Shown here: piece by piece, positions 7,507 through 10,073 of the stretch
Layout: every line of letters begins with the position of its first letter
Numbering within the stretch: position 1 is the stretch's first letter
Assembly: GCA_903864555.1 (NCBI GenBank)
Contig: CAIPGJ010000869.1
Span: 1-10,073, forward strand
DNA: 10,073 nt
Source of the DNA: an uncultured Pseudomonadota bacterium
GTDB taxonomy: Bacteria; Pseudomonadota; Gammaproteobacteria; Burkholderiales; SG8-39
Direction: 5' to 3'
The notes under the pieces: generated by a model
Seen by the model: the letters and a program-made list of their open reading frames with translations, nothing else
Told to the model about the DNA's origin: nothing
Databases searched by the model: none
Translations under genes and position numbers: made by a program

Positions 7507-7530
7507 GCGGGGCGATCAAGCTCGCCCCGC
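7507..7530. terminator. Convergent-gap hairpin, possible bidirectional terminator
   Basis: A perfect 9-bp stem, GCGGGGCGA (7507-7515) and TCGCCCCGC (7522-7530), encloses a six-base loop. It sits in the 44-base gap between the plus-strand zapD stop and the minus-strand MaoC-like stop, the usual place for a shared terminator. No real T run follows on either strand, so classic intrinsic termination is uncertain. Confidence 0.5.
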
Positions 7531-7543
7531 AAGACCGTCTGTG

Positions 7544-8704
7544 CTATTTCCGGCGTCCGCCGAAGGCCTGCGCCGGCAGCCAGCCGGTGCGTGAGGGCAG
7601 CGCCACACTCGCCTTTCCAGAGGCATTCTTCTCGCCGCGCTGGTCCAGGCACCAGATATCCAGGTGGACGAGGTACTTGCCATCGACCACTTCCTTGCCG
7701 GTCACCTTGGCGTGGCACCAGGTCACGTCACCCTCGAGGTTGAAGCGGCTCACCCTGACCATGAGGCGTTGCACAAAACCATCGTCACCCACCCAGTTGG
7801 TGAGCAGGTTGCCCAGCCAGGCGATGCGCTCGGGGCCGTAGTCGTAGGCTGCCGGTACGCCCACCTTGCGGGCATAGGCGCTGTCCCAGTGCACCCGCTC
7901 GGGCGGCTCGGGCACGCCCAGGTCATTCGGCACACCCAGCGCCGGATGGCGCTTGAGGTAGTCGTACCAGAAGCCATGCGCCTTGATGTACAGCCCGCCA
8001 CGCGCCATCTCGTAACACACGGCATTGGTGGCCGAATACGGCCCCTTGATGATCGGGGGCAGCTCATCGCCGACCTGCACGTCCTCCCAGTATTGCCGCT
8101 CGCCGCCGCGGAACACTTCGCTGTCGTAGGCACGCACGACTTCGGCGATGTCATCCTCCGTGTAGGTCTTCAGCGTGAGATGGTTGTACTTGCCCTTTTC
8201 CTTGGACCGGCCACGCTCCACGCGCATGCCCCAGGACTCCCCTTCGCAGATCACTTCGTCATTCTGGTCGACGAACATCACGGTGGAAATCTGCTGGAAC
8301 ATGCGACGGGAGAAGCTGCTCTTCTTCTCGATCATGTCCTTGAAGATCACGCGCACCCTGATCTCGTCGTTCCTGAACACCGGCCGGTTCCAGCGCCAGT
8401 CGATGCCGGCGAAGAAGGAATGCACACCCGGCAGCCCGCCGCGATAGCCACTGCTCAGCTTGTCGAAGGCGGCGAGTATCGTGGGCGGCCCCATCAGTTC
8501 GCCCCAGGAGGTGGCCTTGGCGTAGTCCACGTCGGTCCACAGGCGGTTCCTGTCGCCCATGGCCTCTGCCCAGTGGCGTATCGCATCGCGATTTGCCTCG
8601 GTCAGATAGGGTGCCGGCCGTTTGCCAATCTCGGTGCCAATGAGGGCACGCAGCTTCTGCAGGCCCTCTTCGCTGATGTCGACATGTTTTTCTGTGTCTG
8701 CCAT
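7544..8704 (-). CDS. MaoC-like double-hotdog acyl dehydratase (FAS1-type N-terminal domain)
   Basis: A 386-residue cytoplasmic protein made of two hotdog halves. The first (about 30-165) matches the MaoC/FAS1-type dehydratase N-terminal domain. It shows A-E-A-M-G-D-R-N-R-L-W-T-D (46-58), an M-G-P-P-T turn (71-75) and W-R-W-N-R-P-V-F-R-N-D-E-I (103-115). The second (about 204-372) opens with Y-W-E-D-V-Q-V-G-D-E-L-P-P and carries V-H-W-D-x-A-Y-A-R at 271-279. Relatives hydrate or dehydrate acyl-CoA or acyl-ACP thioesters. The usual D-x4-H dyad is split: the first half has Asp51 but Trp56, and the second has His272 but Pro267. Activity and substrate are therefore uncertain. The start at 8704 has a strong AAGGAG (8713-8718) 8 bases upstream, better than the in-frame ATG at 8761. 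It lies 72 bases after the GntR gene and is probably cotranscribed with it. Confidence 0.82.
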   Translation of the reverse strand: MADTEKHVDISEEGLQKLRALIGTEIGKRPAPYLTEANRDAIRHWAEAMGDRNRLWTDVDYAKATSWGELMGPPTILAAFDKLSSGYRGGLPGVHSFFAGIDWRWNRPVFRNDEIRVRVIFKDMIEKKSSFSRRMFQQISTVMFVDQNDEVICEGESWGMRVERGRSKEKGKYNHLTLKTYTEDDIAEVVRAYDSEVFRGGERQYWEDVQVGDELPPIIKGPYSATNAVCYEMARGGLYIKAHGFWYDYLKRHPALGVPNDLGVPEPPERVHWDSAYARKVGVPAAYDYGPERIAWLGNLLTNWVGDDGFVQRLMVRVSRFNLEGDVTWCHAKVTGKEVVDGKYLVHLDIWCLDQRGEKNASGKASVALPSRTGWLPAQAFGGRRK

Positions 8705-8712
8705 TTCCACTG

Positions 8713-8718
8713 CTCCTT
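8713..8718 (-). promoter_or_regulatory. Ribosome binding site that sets the MaoC-like start
   Basis: On the minus strand AAGGAG, preceded by further A residues, lies 8 bases before the ATG at 8704. It is the best Shine-Dalgarno in the window and favours 8704 over the upstream in-frame ATGs at 8725 and 8761. Confidence 0.7.
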
Positions 8719-8776
8719 TTTGCATGGTCCTTCTGCATGGGCCTGCCTGCTGCAGGACCATGACTGTTCCTGAAAT

Positions 8777-9622
8777 TCAGTCTTCCACCACGTCCAGCCC
8801 GAGCTTCTCCGCCCTGGCCTTGCGGGCGTGGCGCATGTGGGCCGAAGCCCGCGCCCCGGCCTTCTCGCCATCGTGAGCGCTGATTGCCGTGACGATGCCG
8901 CTATGGTCGGCATGCGCCTTGCCAAGGCGCGCCGGACTGGCAAAAGTCGATCCGCTGAATCCGCGCTGCCAGTCGAGCAATTCCGTCCCTATGCGCTGGA
9001 GGAGCCGGTTGTGCGAACACTCGAACAAGGTGGCATGAAACTGCACGCTGAAATCGTGCTGACTGGTGAGATCCGTGGCATGGGCCATCTGCTCGTTCAG
9101 CCAGCGCAGCTGCGCCACCTCCGCCGGCGAGGCCAGCCTGGCCGCCAGTCTGGCCGCCAGGCCGTCCAGTTCTATCCGCACGGCGTAGAAATCCAGCACC
9201 TCGCGCTCGGACATGGAGCGCACCGTGAGGCCCTTTCGTGAAACACGCACCGCCAGCTGCTCGGCAGACAGTCGCATCAGTGCCTCGCGCACCGGCGTGC
9301 GGCTGACATTGAACTCGCGGGCGAGGTATTCCTCCCCGAGCTTGTCACCCGGCTTGAGTTCCCCGGAAATGATGGCCTGGCGCAGCGTGGCATGCACCGC
9401 ATCAGCGGTCCCGAGGATGCGGGCGTTGTCCTCCCACAGCCGGTTGAGGGCCGACGATGCCTGCTGCTCGGTCTGCCAGCGCCGATAGGCACCCGCCTTC
9501 ACATCGAGCTCGCGCAAGGCTGACGACAGGGTCACCCCACGCTTCACCCTGGAAGCCACCGCGCGAAACCGCGCAGTCGGCACCTTGGCAACGCTTTTCC
9601 TGCTGCGGCCGCTCAATGGCAT
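8777..9622 (-). CDS. GntR-family transcriptional regulator, FadR/FCD subfamily, with N-terminal extension
   Basis: A 281-residue DNA-binding regulator. The winged HTH lies at about 74-138, with the classic run G-D-K-L-G-E-E-Y-L-A-R-E-F-N-V-S at 92-107 and R-T-P-V-R-E-A-L-M-R-L at 108-118. A helical FCD ligand domain follows (about 143-270). Its metal-site histidines appear as His196, His240 and His262, but the usual Asp four residues before the first His seems to be Ser192. The first 70 residues are extra for this family. They start basic and contain G-V-T-L-S-S-A-L-R-E-L-D-V-K-A-G-A-Y-R-R-W at 29-49, which resembles a second small HTH. An in-frame GTG at 9643 is an alternative start, and the ATG at 9622 has a weak GGAA upstream. 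Such regulators usually control adjacent catabolic or transport genes in response to a carboxylate or acyl ligand, here probably the flanking Bug and MaoC-like genes. Confidence 0.9.
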   Translation of the reverse strand: MPLSGRSRKSVAKVPTARFRAVASRVKRGVTLSSALRELDVKAGAYRRWQTEQQASSALNRLWEDNARILGTADAVHATLRQAIISGELKPGDKLGEEYLAREFNVSRTPVREALMRLSAEQLAVRVSRKGLTVRSMSEREVLDFYAVRIELDGLAARLAARLASPAEVAQLRWLNEQMAHATDLTSQHDFSVQFHATLFECSHNRLLQRIGTELLDWQRGFSGSTFASPARLGKAHADHSGIVTAISAHDGEKAGARASAHMRHARKARAEKLGLDVVED

Positions 9623-9661
9623 GCTGCAGTCATTCCGATGCACCCATTCATGCGACTGCGA

Positions 9662-9684
9662 CCCTGCCCTGCCCTGCGGCTCCC
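9662..9684 (-). other. G-quadruplex-type motif between the Bug gene and the GntR gene
   Basis: Four GGG tracts on the minus strand are separated by loops of 7, 2 and 2 bases, fitting the common G3+N1-7 pattern. The motif would lie in the transcribed leader about 40 bases upstream of the GntR start. It includes a short GGGCA repeat. Such motifs are frequent by chance in GC-rich genomes, so function is only a possibility. Confidence 0.4.
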
Positions 9685-9694
9685 TCGGTCATGG

Positions 9695-10073
9695 TCATTG
9701 CGCCACCACGCCGCTGCGGCGTGCGACATCCGACCACCTCACCACCTCGGTCTTCAGCAATGCACTGAATTCCTCGGGCGTGCTGCCTACCGCGGTCACG
9801 CCGATCTTGGCCAGGCTGGCAAGGACATCGGGCATCCTCAGCGCCCGCGCCATCTCGCCCTGTATGCGCGAGACGATGCGTGGCGACGTTCCCCTCGGAG
9901 CAAGCGCGCCATGCCATGTCCCCGCCTCGTACCCGGGCAACCCGCCCTCCTCCACCGTCGGCACATCGGGGAGCGATGAATAGCGCGCCTTTGAAGTCAC
10001 GCCTATGACGCGCACCTTGTTGGCCGAGATCAGCGGCAGTGTCTGGACCGGGCTGCCAAAGGTCATCGACACC
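9695..10073 (-). CDS. Bug-family (TctC-like) tripartite tricarboxylate transporter substrate-binding protein, C-terminal part
   Basis: The visible 126 residues are the C-terminal third of a periplasmic solute-binding protein that captures organic acids for a TctAB-type membrane transporter, or acts as an orphan sensor/receptor. The family hallmarks are clear: a F-G-S-P-V-Q segment, then V-R-V-I-G-V-T-S-K-A-R, the L-P-D-V-P-T-V-E-E-G-G-L-P-G-Y-E signature, W-H-G-A-L-A-P-R-G-T-S-P, and an ending with E-E-F-S-A-L-L-K-T-E and R-W. The start, signal peptide and ligand-contact N-terminal domain lie beyond the right edge, so the substrate cannot be guessed. The stop at 9695 is 72 bases from the GntR start, consistent with one transcript reading into the regulator and the MaoC-like gene. 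Hundreds of paralogues are typical of Burkholderiales genomes. Confidence 0.93.
   Translation of the reverse strand, partial: VSMTFGSPVQTLPLISANKVRVIGVTSKARYSSLPDVPTVEEGGLPGYEAGTWHGALAPRGTSPRIVSRIQGEMARALRMPDVLASLAKIGVTAVGSTPEEFSALLKTEVVRWSDVARRSGVVAQ

Noticed and set aside
7507..7530. The convergent hairpin as a proven intrinsic terminator
   Set aside because: The stem is perfect but no T run follows on either strand, so I kept it only as a candidate.
7664..8773. A 369-codon plus-strand open frame opposite the MaoC-like gene
   Set aside because: The minus-strand frame has a strong ribosome binding site and clear hotdog-domain motifs, and this mirror frame has neither.
9585..9983. Plus-strand open frames opposite the Bug-family gene and the regulator start
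   Set aside because: The opposite strand carries the unmistakable Bug-family C-terminal signature, and the plus-strand products have no family features.

Overview
The window looks like chromosomal DNA from a high-GC betaproteobacterium. A Burkholderiales or Rhodocyclales relative is likely, but this is inference. The evidence is the gene order ffh / ypjD / HlyC-CorC / pilC / pilD / coaE / zapD, which is familiar from Betaproteobacteria, and a Bug-family (TctC-like) periplasmic binding protein, a family greatly expanded in that class.

Layout: (1) bases 1-1310, minus strand: ffh, the SRP GTPase, cut by the window edge a few residues before its expected C terminus. (2) Bases 1311-1435: a divergent intergenic region with one weak plus-strand promoter candidate. 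(3) Bases 1436-7499, plus strand: a tightly packed run of ypjD (CcsA-like cytochrome c assembly protein), a CNNM/HlyC-CorC membrane protein, pilC (type IV pilus platform protein), pilD (prepilin peptidase) and coaE (dephospho-CoA kinase). The coaE frame continues without a stop into zapD (FtsZ-associated division protein). (4) Bases 7500-7543: a convergent gap with a strong GC hairpin. (5) Bases 7544-10073, minus strand: a three-gene accessory set, transcribed in the order Bug-type binding protein (partial), GntR/FadR-type regulator, double-hotdog MaoC-like acyl dehydratase.

The plus-strand block is housekeeping: pilus and secretion assembly, CoA synthesis, cell division and membrane biogenesis. 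The minus-strand set at the right looks like a small regulated uptake/catabolism module for a carboxylate or acyl substrate. It occupies the place where yacG and similar genes often follow zapD.

The points most worth a second look are the in-frame CoaE-ZapD fusion with a hairpin inside its linker, pilC and pilD without an adjacent pilB ATPase gene, an 11-bp perfect hairpin between pilC and pilD, a GntR regulator with an extra N-terminal HTH-like segment, and a MaoC-like protein in which each hotdog half keeps only one residue of the usual Asp/His pair. I saw no tRNA or rRNA gene, CRISPR array, insertion sequence or convincing new defence system. No gene-free stretch exceeds 300 bases.
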